Origin: Apus apus
Taxonomy: Eukaryota > Chordata > Aves > Apodiformes > Apodidae
Length of the DNA stretch: 64,000 nucleotides
Assembly (NCBI RefSeq): GCF_020740795.1
Contig: NC_067283.1
Location: forward strand, 2,693,659 to 2,757,658
Direction of reading: 5' to 3'
The notes under the pieces were generated by a model. It saw nothing but the letters and a program-made list of their open reading frames with translations. It was not told the DNA's origin and ran no database searches. The translations under genes and the position numbers were made by a program. This document shows, piece after piece, positions 25,501 through 36,011 of this stretch. Within the stretch, counting starts at the first letter, position 1, and every line of letters starts with the position of its first letter.

Positions 25501-28500
25501 CATATTTCAGGATCAAATTAGGTTTGAAGTGGAAGGGAGGAGTTTTAACAAAAGATAAACATTTCTTTTTAGTCCGTTTGATTGTGATGTTCCCTTTTAT
25601 TTCCTTTGTTCTCTCTTGTTCCATCCTAGTCTTTCATCATAAACGCTTTCAAATCAAGGGCCTTGTCAGTCCTGCTATAATGTGTTCCACACCTGTGTGG
25701 AATTTCCCACTGCACCAGAAAGGGGAAAGGGTATGCAAAAGGGGCTACAGCAGCATTTTTGGCCCCACAAAAAGCTCCAGAATGTTTTGGGCAGTTGGTG
25801 TGGGATGCTGTACACAGGTACCTGCCATCTGCCAATGTTCTCCAACCCGGATTTCAAGTTGCTTCTCCCCTCATTACCCATGAGTGTCATTTTGACCATG
25901 ACCTTCACCTTCAAAGTTATTAATTTCTGGCTACTTTTCCTGTTTTCCTTATCCAGATTACCACTTTGTGACCAGAGAGGAAATGCAGAAAGATATTGAT
26001 GCTGGTGAATTCATCGAGCACGCAGAATTCTCCGGAAATATGTACGGGACGAGGTAAGCAGCTGATTCCAGGTGGTGCTGGGAGCTGAGATGGTAGAGAA
26101 GGAAAAAATACTTTAACTTAGCAACACTCCTTTTCCCCTAAACGTGCAAATTTTTGCCAGAAGCAAAGACTTTTATTTTGTTAGCAGGGTCTTTGTCAGC
26201 TTTATTAAGATGGCAAAATTAAGTCTCATCGTAATTAAATCATCCTTGCGTTTGGAGATTCTGTGTAGCCTCCAGTGTTTGAGGGCTGCTCAAGCAGTTC
26301 AAATGCTCAACACTTGTCTTGCACAGGGGTGATTTTCACAGACTATTTTCCCTCCTGAATATTTTGCATGTGCTTGCAGAGAGTAGTTGGAAAAATGGAG
26401 ATTTACTCTCATTATCCCTTTATCACCTAATGGTCTGAACACAATGAATTTAGGGGCAGAAGCAATTATCTGTACTGGCAGTTGTGAAACAAGTTCACAT
26501 GCTGCTCTGGTACAGTGGCTGCTTATGAATAGATAAATTGTGTGGCACCTCTGACTGGGCTTCAAGAGTTAGGTGGATTTTAAAATAACATTGTCCTCAG
26601 TGTTGGAGCTGATGATTGATAAAACATTGAGCTGCCCTGTTAATTAGAAGTCAGGTATGTAATTATTGTGAGAAAATTGTGGCATTATAGTAAAGGACCT
26701 GCCAAGAGTGAAAGTTAAGTGTTCCTTGAGATATTTAATTAGTTGCATGAAATAAATTTGCCTGAAATGCTTTTCAGGAAAACTTACATGTCTTAAGGAG
26801 CTGAATGTGCTTTTTTGAGGAATTTTTGGAGGTGGCAAAGTTGCCTTCTGAGGATGGTGTCCTTGTGGGAGGTGCCAACATAAAACCCCTGGGCTGAACG
26901 TGTTGTAGGTGCACGGGTCTGAAAGAATGGTCAGTGGCTTTGCATTTCAGTACCATAGCTGTTTTAATGTGACATGCAAAGGTGTCACTGCTGTCACCAC
27001 AGCCAAGGGCAGTCTTGCAGGGGTCTGGCCATGCTCCCTCTGAGGCTGATGCAGGAGCACAATGCCCTGCCCTGGTCTTGATACTTCCCATGTCACTGGT
27101 TTGACTAGACAAGCGAAACCTGATGGCCCATCTCCCAAATACCCAGCCCTGAGGAGAGACTGAGTTCAAGCTCCTTAATCCTTGGGTTCACCCTGTGTAG
27201 GACAGGCTTCTTTCCTTCACATGTGTCCTCCTTAATCCAGCCTGGAGGAGACAGCTGTCCTCTGATGCCTGATATGTAGGTGGAGTTGATTTTAGTGCCT
27301 TTTCTTCAGGGTGGGTGCTGAGAAGACATTTCTTCTCAGCCAATTTCATAGAATCATAGAATGCTTTGAGTTGGAAGGGACCTAGAAGATCATCTAGTTC
27401 CAACCCCCCTGCAAGGGCAGGGACACCTCCCACCAGATCAGGTTGCACAAAGCCCTGTCCAACCTGGCCTTGAACACCTCCAGGGAGGGGGTAGATTTCC
27501 TTGAAATTTGCAGGAATTCGATACTTTAACCAAATTAAACAATGTACTTGAGTTTTTTTCTGAGGTGCTTTTCCCCCTGGCTCTCACTTCCATCTCTGGT
27601 CCCTTCTGCATCTCCACACTGCCTGTGGTTGTGGGCCTGCAGGGTGAGAGGCTGAAATTAACCCAGACCATCTCAACAATAAATACCTGAAATAAATACA
27701 GAAACTCCAAACTTGCATGTTCTCTACAAATGCCTAGGGTTATTTCTAAGCAAAATGTGTGACAATGGAGAGTCCCTCATTCTTATCATAATAGTTGAAG
27801 TTTTCATTAGTGCTTTCTGCTCCTTAAATCTCACCAGTTAATAATAATAAATAACTATAAATTGATTGCTTAACTTAACAGCCTTGAAAGGGCCCTGTCT
27901 GCCAGATTCCACTGAATTCTGCCTACAGAAAGCAGAATTTATTTGAAGCCACCTTAAATTAGAGACTGAAGTTACAGTGCAGGCACCTTAATATCTGCTC
28001 TTAATCTCTTCTGCCACTTTGTGACAAAAGGAAATGGCCTCAAGCTGTGCCAGAGGAGATTTAGATTTGATAATAGCAACAATTTATTCATTGAGAGGGT
28101 TGCCAAGCATTGGAAAAGGTTGCCCAGGGCAGTGGTGGAGTCACCATCCCTGGAGGTATTTAAAAGCTGTGTAGGTATAGTGCTGAGGGACATGGTTTAG
28201 TGGACAGTTGGACTTCATAATCTTAGAGGTCTTTTCCAACCTAAATGATTCTATGGTTGTACACCTGCAGTTCCACCTTGGAGCTTCTGGCAGGGCTTTT
28301 CTCTGTGTTGTCCATTGGGCCATGGAGCCCTGGCTTGAAGGAGAACCTGTGCCCAGCACTGTGCAAATACCAGCTGAAAAGTCCCCCAATAACAATAACC
28401 AGTCCAGGTACCCCCAGTACACCAGGAGAGAGTTGGCATTGGTGCCTTTCAAGGGAGAATCATAGTTCAGGAACAACCTTGAGGCAATTCCCCTGTGTTG

Positions 28501-31090
28501 GGGAAGAGATGCCATCTTTGATGCCATACCAGAGCCACCATTTAAAAATGTTTCCTTAATTGTGCATCTTGCTGCCCAGGCAGGAGCCTCCATGTCCATC
28601 AGGCATCCTTCAGAAGAGTGCATGGGTATGGAAATCAGTGGATCTCTGGAGAAGGAAAGTTTCTGGCATTTCTGCTCTTTGGTGAAGTTGCTCCTGCATT
28701 TGTGGAAGGCAGGAGCTTTATGGGCTGTACCTGACCACACTGCTCATGGGATTATCCATTCCTATGCCTTCCATCGTGATTTTCCCATCCTCTCTAACAG
28801 GAGGCAGCAGGTCCCTCCAGGGGCCCAGAGAACACCTGGGGAAAGATAGACTGTTTAGGAGGAGCAGAGCAGGCTCTCTCTTCTCCCCTGCCACCATTTG
28901 GGCAGAGGGCAGCCCTGTGACATGAAGAGCTGCTGCTGGAGCGGGGCACACCAAACCCCCACTGCTATGGCTGGGTGCTCTGACCCCTTCCCTCTCTGCT
29001 CTGTCCCCAGTAAAGGTGCAGTGCAGGCTGTCCAGGCCCAGAACCAGATCTGTGTCCTCGACATTGACATCCAGGGTGTGAAGAACATCAAGAAGACAGA
29101 CCTGGACCCCATCTACATCTCAGTGCAGCCTCCCTCCATAGACATCTTGGTGAGCGACCGCCTTGCTTTGCCGTTAGGCAGTTAGAGGTAATCAGCGTCT
29201 TGCTCTGAAGCAATGAGGGTTCCCCCTCCTTGATTCATCTGTATGTTTTTAAGGGTGGGGAGGATCTTTCTCAGCACAGTTAACCTCTGCTCTATCCAAC
29301 TCCCCAACCTCTTGCTCCCGGGGATTAATCTTCCTGTTTCCTTGAGTTCCTCCTGTGCAGTTTCCACACCTTGGCGTGTTTGCCTGCATTGGGTCACAGG
29401 CTCCCTTGCAGCATGGCCAGCCTTTAGATGCATTAATTGTACTTAACACTTGGGAGAGAAGGAGATTTTTTTGTGCTGAGACTTGCCTCCAGATTTTAAA
29501 GTTAAACCAGGGTGTGGGAAACTGTTCTTTTCTTCCCCACACCGGCTTGCGACACAGGGGAGTGTTGATTGTCTGTAGCACCACAGATGCTGTACCACTT
29601 TGGTCTTATGGGGCCCTGTGTAGTTAATGATCACAGCGTGCCTCTGGGAGAAGTGAAATCCCTGTCACAATTCAGAAGGATGAGGACATGTATATGGGAC
29701 TTACTGAAGCCATACAGGGAGTCCCAGGTCTCCCCTCTTGCTCTTAGTAGATCAGGCTGTCTGTGTTTCTTTGTTGAGCTTGTGGAGGAGGAAGCCAACA
29801 GCATCAGGTGCCAGAGCCCAGCAGAGGGATTTCATCTCCCAGCAGTACCTGCAAAAGTAAAAAAAAAAAAAATACAGGAGGAGGGAAAATGAGACTGGGA
29901 AGCTGAGCTCTGGGTAGGAGATCTTGACTCAAACCCAGCTTGGGCACTGGTTTGCTCTGGGCTGGGAATGAGGCCCCTCACCCTCTGCAGAGTGTTCTTT
30001 GCTATGCCCTTGGTCTCTGGCTGTAGCAAATGGCAGGTGGGTGGGTGGCTTTTGGTGTGTGGCATTTGGAACACATGTTTTTTTGATGTGTTTGTCGTTG
30101 GGTTTAGGAAAAAAGACTCCGTGACCGAAAGACTGAGACAGAAGAAAGTTTAACGAAGCGTTTGACTGCAGCCCGCATAGATTTGGAACTCAGTAAGTCC
30201 AGGGGCTTTCAAGTGATGTGTCATGGAGATGGGGGTGTGGTGGTGATTTAGGAGCTGACTCATGTTCTTTGAGAAGGGCTTGGGCAGGAGCTGGGTTTGA
30301 TCTAAGCACTAACACTACAGGAACTCAGATCATGCATGAGAGATGACACAAGGAAGGAACTTTCTGTCCTCTTAACTCCTCTCTTCTCCTCTCCTTCCCT
30401 AGGTAAAGAGCCTGGCCTGTTTGATTTGGTCATTATTAATGATGATTTAGAAAAAGCGTATTCCGAACTGAAGGAAGCACTCCTGGAGGTGAGTAATCTG
30501 GGCCTTCTCTGCCTTGCTCCCTGGGCTGGTGTGGCCTCTAGGCTGAACCCATGAGGGTTTCTCTCCAGGTAGCCACAGAAATGGGACCTCATGCCCACAT
30601 GTGATCTATTTTGAGCTGCTGAGTGATGTAGTTGAGCATAGCTCATGAACGGGTGGCAATGGGTCAGTGGCCCGAGAGTGGGAAACGGATCCGGCACTGT
30701 GCTGGGTTAGGAGCAAAATAAACTCACATCCCTGGACAGTGTGGAAGAGCCTCTAAGTCAAGCCTTGCCTTGTCCTTGAAGTCTTATGTGTAAACTCTGG
30801 GCTTGATCCTGTGATACTGTATGGAGCTGGTCTGTGGAGATGCTTGTTCATGGTCTCCAGAGCTGTGGAACTATGAGTTGTTTCTGGAGTGGCAGTTGTG
30901 CAGAGCCGTGTTGATTCTCAAACATTCTCAGAGGGCTGGAGCAGTTCTGCTATGGAGACAGGCTGAGAGAGTTGGAGTTGTTCTACCTGGAGAAGAGAGA
31001 GCTCCAGGGAGACCTTGGAGCACCAATTCTATGATTTTCCTGATCTCCTTGCAGGAAATTAAGAAGACCCAAGAATCCAGGAAGTCCTGA
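16536..31090 (+). CDS. GUK1: Guanylate kinase 1 (GUK1) with N-terminal extension
   Basis: ATP-dependent phosphorylation of GMP/dGMP to GDP/dGDP in purine nucleotide supply. Coding exons are 16536-16572, 23256-23369, 24886-24927, 25957-26053, 29011-29149, 30108-30192, 30403-30488 and 31055-31090; the phases close over 636 nt, giving 211 aa. Exon 1 adds [13 protein letters not shown] in frame before the classical start MQGPRP (Met14), from which the protein is 198 aa (human cytosolic form 197). Visible are the P-loop GPSGAGKS (residues 24-31), the GMP-binding segment [11 protein letters not shown] with the following [25 protein letters not shown], the [10 protein letters not shown] strand, the lid [12 protein letters not shown] and the C-terminal [20 protein letters not shown]. 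The Arg-rich, acid-free extension looks like a mitochondrial presequence. Intron 1 is 6.7 kb; the others are 0.2-3 kb. Confidence 0.96.
16745..17512 (+). repeat. 57-bp minisatellite in GUK1 intron 1, about 14-15 copies
   Basis: The unit is roughly GAGGAGGGGGGTCCAGGCAG, CCCCGGGGGTCTCAGCCCCT, CACAGGGACCCTCGGCT. Copies at the 3' end (about 17284-17500) are nearly identical, while those at the 5' end are shortened and diverged. Because 57 is a multiple of 3, the antisense strand keeps a periodic open frame repeating [20 protein letters not shown] do not take this as coding. Confidence 0.93.
17513..23255 (+). other. GUK1: GUK1 intron 1, remaining part
   Basis: Ordinary intronic sequence apart from a local duplication at 18297-18410. 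It has A- and T-runs (19737-19749, 22098-22107) but no recognisable CR1 copy or extra coding exon. It ends in the acceptor TCTCTCTAG at 23247-23255. Confidence 0.6.
18297..18410 (+). repeat. Imperfect tandem duplication, about 58 bp unit
   Basis: Two adjacent units share GGTGTC/AGTGTC, CTTAGAAA, GTGGGAGTGGC and GCTTCAT at a spacing of about 58 bases, starting near 18297 and 18355. Confidence 0.75.
27345..27491 (-). mobile_element. CR1 LINE 3' fragment in GUK1 intron 4
   Basis: It begins with the reverse-complement CR1 terminus (CATAGAATCATAGAATGC), then TTGGAAGGGACCTAGAAGAT and CCTTGAACACCTCCAGGGA. About 147 bases, antisense to GUK1. Confidence 0.9.
28016..28256 (+). mobile_element. CR1 LINE 3' fragment in GUK1 intron 4
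   Basis: It includes AAATGGCCTCAAGCTGTGCC, CCATCCCTGGAGGTATTTAA and GAGGGACATGGTTTAGTGG, and ends TCCAACCTAAATGATTCTAT. It belongs to a different CR1 subtype from the copies with CCCTGCCCATGCAGG. Confidence 0.9.
30931..31022 (+). mobile_element. CR1 LINE internal fragment ahead of the last GUK1 exon
   Basis: It reads GGGCTGGAGCAGTTCTGCTA, GACAGGCTGAGAGAGTTGGA and CTGGAGAAGAGAGAGCTCCA, the CR1 segment normally several hundred bases from the 3' end. It stops about 30 bases before the acceptor of GUK1 exon 8. The following ATTCTATGATT may be the CR1 terminus joined by an internal deletion. Confidence 0.82.
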
Positions 31091-31240
31091 GCTGCACCTT
31101 CTGGGGCATTTTAACTTTGCACATCATTCCCGAAGAACATCACACCATTTTATTCTGAGAGACATTCCCTTTAGGCTGATCCTCCTCCCAACTCACTGTA
31201 GGATGTTTCTATTAAAAGGAAAGAAAACAAAACCTGGTCA
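31091..31240 (+). other. GUK1: GUK1 3' untranslated region
   Basis: A short 3' UTR. The nearest signal is ATTAAA (31211-31216), the common variant hexamer, 121 bases after the stop codon, followed by a GT-rich stretch (GTCACCCTTGTGTTTCTGTTGG). Confidence 0.65.
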
Positions 31241-32585
31241 CCCTTGTGTTTCTGTTGGCCAAGCTCTCAGTATGAGCTGTCCCAGGTTGGTACCTCAGGT
31301 GGACGCTTTGGGAGGGATGGCACAGCACGTGCTGCTGACAGGCAGATCTCTTCTGTGAGGCTCTAGAGGACCTGTCTGGGCAGGTGTGGCCCCAGCATGT
31401 GCATTAGGATCCCACTGGAATATTTGTGGAGGTATGTGTTGTGCCCAGATAGTGCCATTTGATAAAGGGGGAGCTATTCAGATGGATATGACCCCCACGT
31501 CTACCTGCAGATGGACGAGTTCCCATCTTTACTGGCATCTGATGTCACAAGTGTTGGCATCCTCTTGCTCCCTCTGGTTTCTGCTTCCTTTTGAAGATCT
31601 GGCTACAGGTTCTCCAGGTGTGTCCCACCCTCTGTGCCTGCTGCCCTCAGCCTCTGAGGTGTTGTGGTGTGTCCCTGGGGCTGGGCAGTGGGTCGGCACA
31701 GCTCGGCTGTTCTGACCACAGCCCTTGTGAGCAGATGTGTTAGTTTAATAAGCCAAGAGAAGAGAATGGTTGCAGGATGTGATAGATCCACTGCCTTTTT
31801 TTCTGGGGGAAAAATACTGTCAGCTTCTCCTCCTCTCTGCCACCTTGGCAGCCACCTTGTAATTCTCATGTACTTGTTCCACTTGAGTTTAGGTAGACTT
31901 TTAGATGCTGTTACACCTATGAGTTGAGGGAGAAAAGATTTTCTTTCCAAAGGATGCAGCCTTTTTGGATGACAGGCTTGAGGGCAGCAAGAAATCCCAT
32001 TTCCTATGGAGGATCAGTTTGATCCAGCCACTGTCTCTCATACCTGTCTCTGGCTTCAAATGTGGAGAGCTTTGCCTGAGAAGGGCTGGGAGGATGCTTT
32101 GCACTTCAGTTCCTCACCTTTCTTCAGCCTTAACCTTAATGTAACTTCTGAGCCTTCTGGTCCCTCCAGCAGGTCATATCCTGAGCCTCCTTGGAGAGTT
32201 TGGTTCCTTACTGAGCCTCTGCACTCAAAGCACCCCAACCATCACCAGAAGTACCTATGAAAGAGAGATGGGCGTGTTTCATTTAGTACCTCCAGGTGGT
32301 TAACCTGGTTTTGGGCTGCAGGGAAGGAACAGTTGTTGTGAACAGACATGAGGGGCAAGGTTGCTTGTCCCAGAGCCTGTTGTCCTGGAGGACACAGGTG
32401 TTTCATCCTCTTCTTATCCCATCTCTCCAGTTTACCCAGCAACTCTGCTCCAGCACACCCTCAGTCCCTCTCAATCCATCTCCAGCCTTATTTATCAAGC
32501 TCCATCTTCGATGTTGTGGACACCAGTAAGCGAAACCAGATCCTGGGCAACCCTTTTAGTACCTCACTTGGATTTAGAAAGATGA
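31241..32585. other. Intergenic, downstream of GUK1
   Basis: Unique-looking sequence without a recognisable gene, RNA gene or repeat. Small open frames on both strands lack splice context and known domains. Confidence 0.5.
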
Positions 32586-32762
32586 TTTTATTGGAACAGG
32601 TTGCCCAGAGAGGTGGCAGATGCCCCATTCCTGGAAACATTCCAGGTCAGGTTGGACAGGGCTCTGAGCAACATCTAGTTGAAGACGTCCCTGTTTACTG
32701 CAAGGGGTTGGATTAGATGACCTCTAGATGTCCTTTCCAACTCAAACTATTCTGTGATTATT
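32586..32762 (+). mobile_element. CR1 LINE 3' fragment
   Basis: It contains GGAACAGGTTGCCCAGAGAGG, GGATTAGATGACCTCTAGAT and a terminus with ATTCTGTGATTATTCTG. Confidence 0.87.
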
Positions 32763-33067
32763 CTGATCATTTGCCTCTGTTTGGGAGTGTTAAATGTATC
32801 TGTTGTAGATTATATTGTGAAATCCTTTCTGCTGTTGTAAGTTTCATGTTTTGAGGTTCTAGCTCTGGTTAAATGCTCCTCAAAAATTTTCTTGGGGTGC
32901 ACCTGCTTCACACATCTGGCTTTTCCTCACCTGGATGGGTGGGCCAGGCTCCTCCTGTGCTGACGAGCGACGGACTGTGATTCTTTTATCTTCTTTTCCC
33001 CCCCCCCTCAATCGTTGGGTTTTATGCTTTGGGAGACACGTTTGCAATGGGGCAACGTCCCCTCTAG

Positions 33068-33290
33068 ATGGCAGGAAAGCTCAGGGCGCCCGCGCTGCCG
33101 AGCAGCCAAACGCCGAGGAGCGGGACACGGCGCTGGCCTCAGTCCGGTGGTCACCGGCCACCGCGTGGGACTTGCCGTGCTGTCACCAGGTGGAAATGCC
33201 GAGCTGCTGCCCGCCCAGCCCTGCCAGCACCCCGAGAACTGCACAGCCACCAGCCCCGAGCCCAGCCTCCCTGTGTCCCTCCGGGAGAGG
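33068..33290 (+). other. GC-rich exon-like segment, unidentified
   Basis: An acceptor-like CCCCTCTAG ends at 33067 and a strong donor GAG|GTGAGT starts at 33291. The 223 bases between are markedly richer in GC and CpG than the surroundings and open in all three plus frames. I recognise no protein family in any frame. It could be an exon of an unknown or noncoding transcript, or chance. Confidence 0.3.
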
Positions 33291-33687
33291 TGAGTGGTAC
33301 CCGGGGATGGGAAGGGATGATGCTTCAGCAGCACGGCAGCACTGCCAGCGCTTGGAAAAATGAGGGAGGGGGGGGAAGTCATTTAGATCACCTGCATCCC
33401 CTTTCCCTGGTGGTAGCAGAGAGGAGAGTCCTAAATCACCCACCCTGCATGGGGTGACCTGCTTTTGGTGGCTGTCACAGTGTCTGATGGAATGCAGCAG
33501 CGAGTGCCTGGGTGCCCGGTGCTAATGCGAGGTGACAGGGTGGCTGCCTGGGTGGCATTGGGTGATGGAGGGACTTGGAGCAGGTTGCTGGAGCTGGGCT
33601 GGTCACCAAGTGTGTGCTATGGCTGTTGTGCATCTCTTAGGAGTCGTTTTTGGGCCCTGTTGGCTGTGCCCCTCTCTTCTGGGCTTC

Positions 33688-34161
33688 CCAGTTCAAGGGA
33701 GACAGGGAACTAGAGATAGTCCAGGGGAGGGCAATGAAGATGATTGAGGGATTGGAGCATCTCCCTGATGAGGAAAGGCTGAGAGAGCTGGGACTGTTCA
33801 GCCTGGAGAAGAAAAGGCTGAGGGGAGACTTTATTAGTACCTACAATTATCTAAGGGTGGGTGTAGGGAGGATGGAGCCAGACTCTGCTCAGTAGTTTCC
33901 AGTGACAGGATGAGGAGCAATGGGCACAAGCTGGAACATGGGAAGTGCCACTAAAATATGAGAAAAAACTCAGTGAGAGTTATAGAGCCCTGGGACAGGC
34001 TGTCCAGGGAGGTTGTGGAGTCCCCTTCTCTGGAGATGTTCAAGACCCACCTGGGTGCAGTCCTCAGTAATGTGCTCCAGGGGATCCTGCTTTAGCAGTG
34101 GAGTTGGACTAGATGATCTCTAGAGGTCCCTTCCAACTCTGTCAATTCTGTGATTCTGTGT
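33688..34161 (+). mobile_element. CR1 LINE, about 0.47 kb of the 3' region
   Basis: A clear CR1 3' region: CCAGTTCAAGGGAGACAGGG, GGCAATGAAGATGATTGAGG, TGAGGAAAGGCTGAGAGAGC, CTAGATGATCTCTAGAGGTC, and the terminal ATTCTGTGATTCTGTG repeats. It is cut at the 5' end, as is usual for CR1. Confidence 0.95.
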
Positions 34162-35722
34162 TTGGGGTTTTGGAGGGGCCATGCTGCATGTGGAATCATA
34201 CTGGGGTGGGCAAAAGCATCTATTGAAATGGGGTTAATTTTTGCCTCCTTAAAAATGGAATATTTATTTTATTAATTACATTTGCAAACATATATACCTT
34301 TCTGGATCCCTATTTTTGGTACCAGCCTGTTGAGGATGCAGCCATCCCCCCATCCCTGGGGTAGACAAGGACTACCCTGAGCATGGTGGCTGTGGTGGCC
34401 ACCAAATTCAGGGTCCTACACAACCACAAACAATGGCTTCTGTTTCGAGCTGGGGATGGGATTGAGGGGTCAGACTATGGCAAAGTGAAGGTACAGGAGT
34501 CTCCCTGCCAGGGATTTTCTGTGATTAAAGATGCTGGTCCTGGGGGTACCCTATTTCCCGCCTAGGAGATCTTCCAAGCAGGAAGGTGCTGAACATACTG
34601 ACCACTAGGATTTGGGGTATTTTGAGGTGAAGGTTGTCAAGATGAAGAGTGAGAGGGAGCTCATGGTGACAAATGTTTTATTTAGCTGTTTCAAAAACCT
34701 CGTCCCCTGGTCCAATGGGACCACAGGGATGAATTTCTTCCCCTGAGCAGGGCTGTGACCCCACCTGAAATGTTGGTCACTGTCTCAGGGTACACTTAAG
34801 TAAGAAATGGGCTTGCTTCTGGGTCACTTGCAGAGGTGTCAGAAAAAGGGGCTTGTATATGTATATCTATGTTTTCACTCTTCCATCAGACTGGGATAAA
34901 ATTAGACAGATTTCAGCTATTGTAAGTTATTTGAGATGATTTGGGCTGATCACTTTTCCCACCCTCCTGTTCATTCAAGGTCTTTGGCACTAGAAGTGTA
35001 TCCCTTCAAGGGCTGAACATGGGGCTGGTGGTTTTAGATGCAGAGGTGACCTCTGCTCCAACCCAACAGCACTGAGATGCTGCCTGGGAAGGACATCATG
35101 CAGGGACACATGAGGACAGGCAGTCCCCAAAGCCAGAGCCCAGATCCTCGTGGGGGGAAACCAAGGAAGGCTGGAGCCACACTCCAGGATGGCTTCAAGC
35201 AGCCAAAATTAGCCCAAAGCCCATCCACCCGTGGCTCCTTCCAGCATCATATGTCCTCGGTGATCCCACAGTCCAGAGATTTGTCCTTGCTGTGGCTTTT
35301 CTTGGCATCTCCCTGCTTGTGGAGGCAGCCCTGATTTTCAAGCTTCCTTTCATGTGATTGCAAAAAGGCACCGCAGGGCAGAGCCGGCCTGGGAAATAAT
35401 TGGGCGGCCAGCGTATAAAATAAGCAAAGAGGAATAAACAAAATAGGAATAACAGTGGTTTTCCTGTTGGCCTGGTGGTGTCCAGCTTGCTCTGCCTGCA
35501 TGCTTCCAGTCGGGAGCGCTGGGATTTAGCATCCTGGGTTTGAAGATGTGATGGGACAGGCTCAGCTCAGTGCAGGGGGATGGCGCGTGATGAGAAGGGC
35601 TGTGGCCACAGTGACCTTGGTGCTGCCAGAAGCAGTTCTCAGGGGAGGAAAACCTTGTTGACAGCCAGCCAGGGCTCCTCGCATGCATTTAGGACCTTCT
35701 GGGGAGGTCATTCAGGAGATTT
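34162..35722. other. Intergenic; possible conserved element near 35.34-35.47 kb
   Basis: No gene is supported. An AT-rich core with TGGGAAATAATTGGGCGG and CGTATAAAATAAGC (about 35388-35425) stands out from its surroundings and could be conserved regulatory DNA, but this is only an impression from composition. Confidence 0.35.
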
Positions 35723-36011
35723 TCAGTGGTGCCCTGTGATAGGACAAGGGGTAATGGATACAAACCACTGCACATGAAGTTCCACCTCAACATGAGGGAA
35801 AACTTCTTTACCATGAGGGTGATGGAGCCCTAGGACAGGCTGCCCAGAGAGGCTGTGTAGTCTCCTTCTTTGGAGACTTACAAGAACCATCTGGATGCCT
35901 TTCTGAGTGACCTGCCCTAGACCTTCTGTGGTGGTCCTGCTTTGGCAGAGGAATTGGACTTGATGATCTCCAGAGGTTCCTTCCAACCCGTACCACTCTG
36001 ATTTTGTGATG
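35723..36011 (+). mobile_element. CR1 LINE 3' fragment
   Basis: It includes GGTGCCCTGTGATAGGACAA, TTCCACCTCAACATGAGGG, GGACAGGCTGCCCAGAGAGG and GATGATCTCCAGAGGTTCCT, then a terminus ACTCTGATTTTGTGAT. Same subtype as 33688-34161. Confidence 0.93.
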
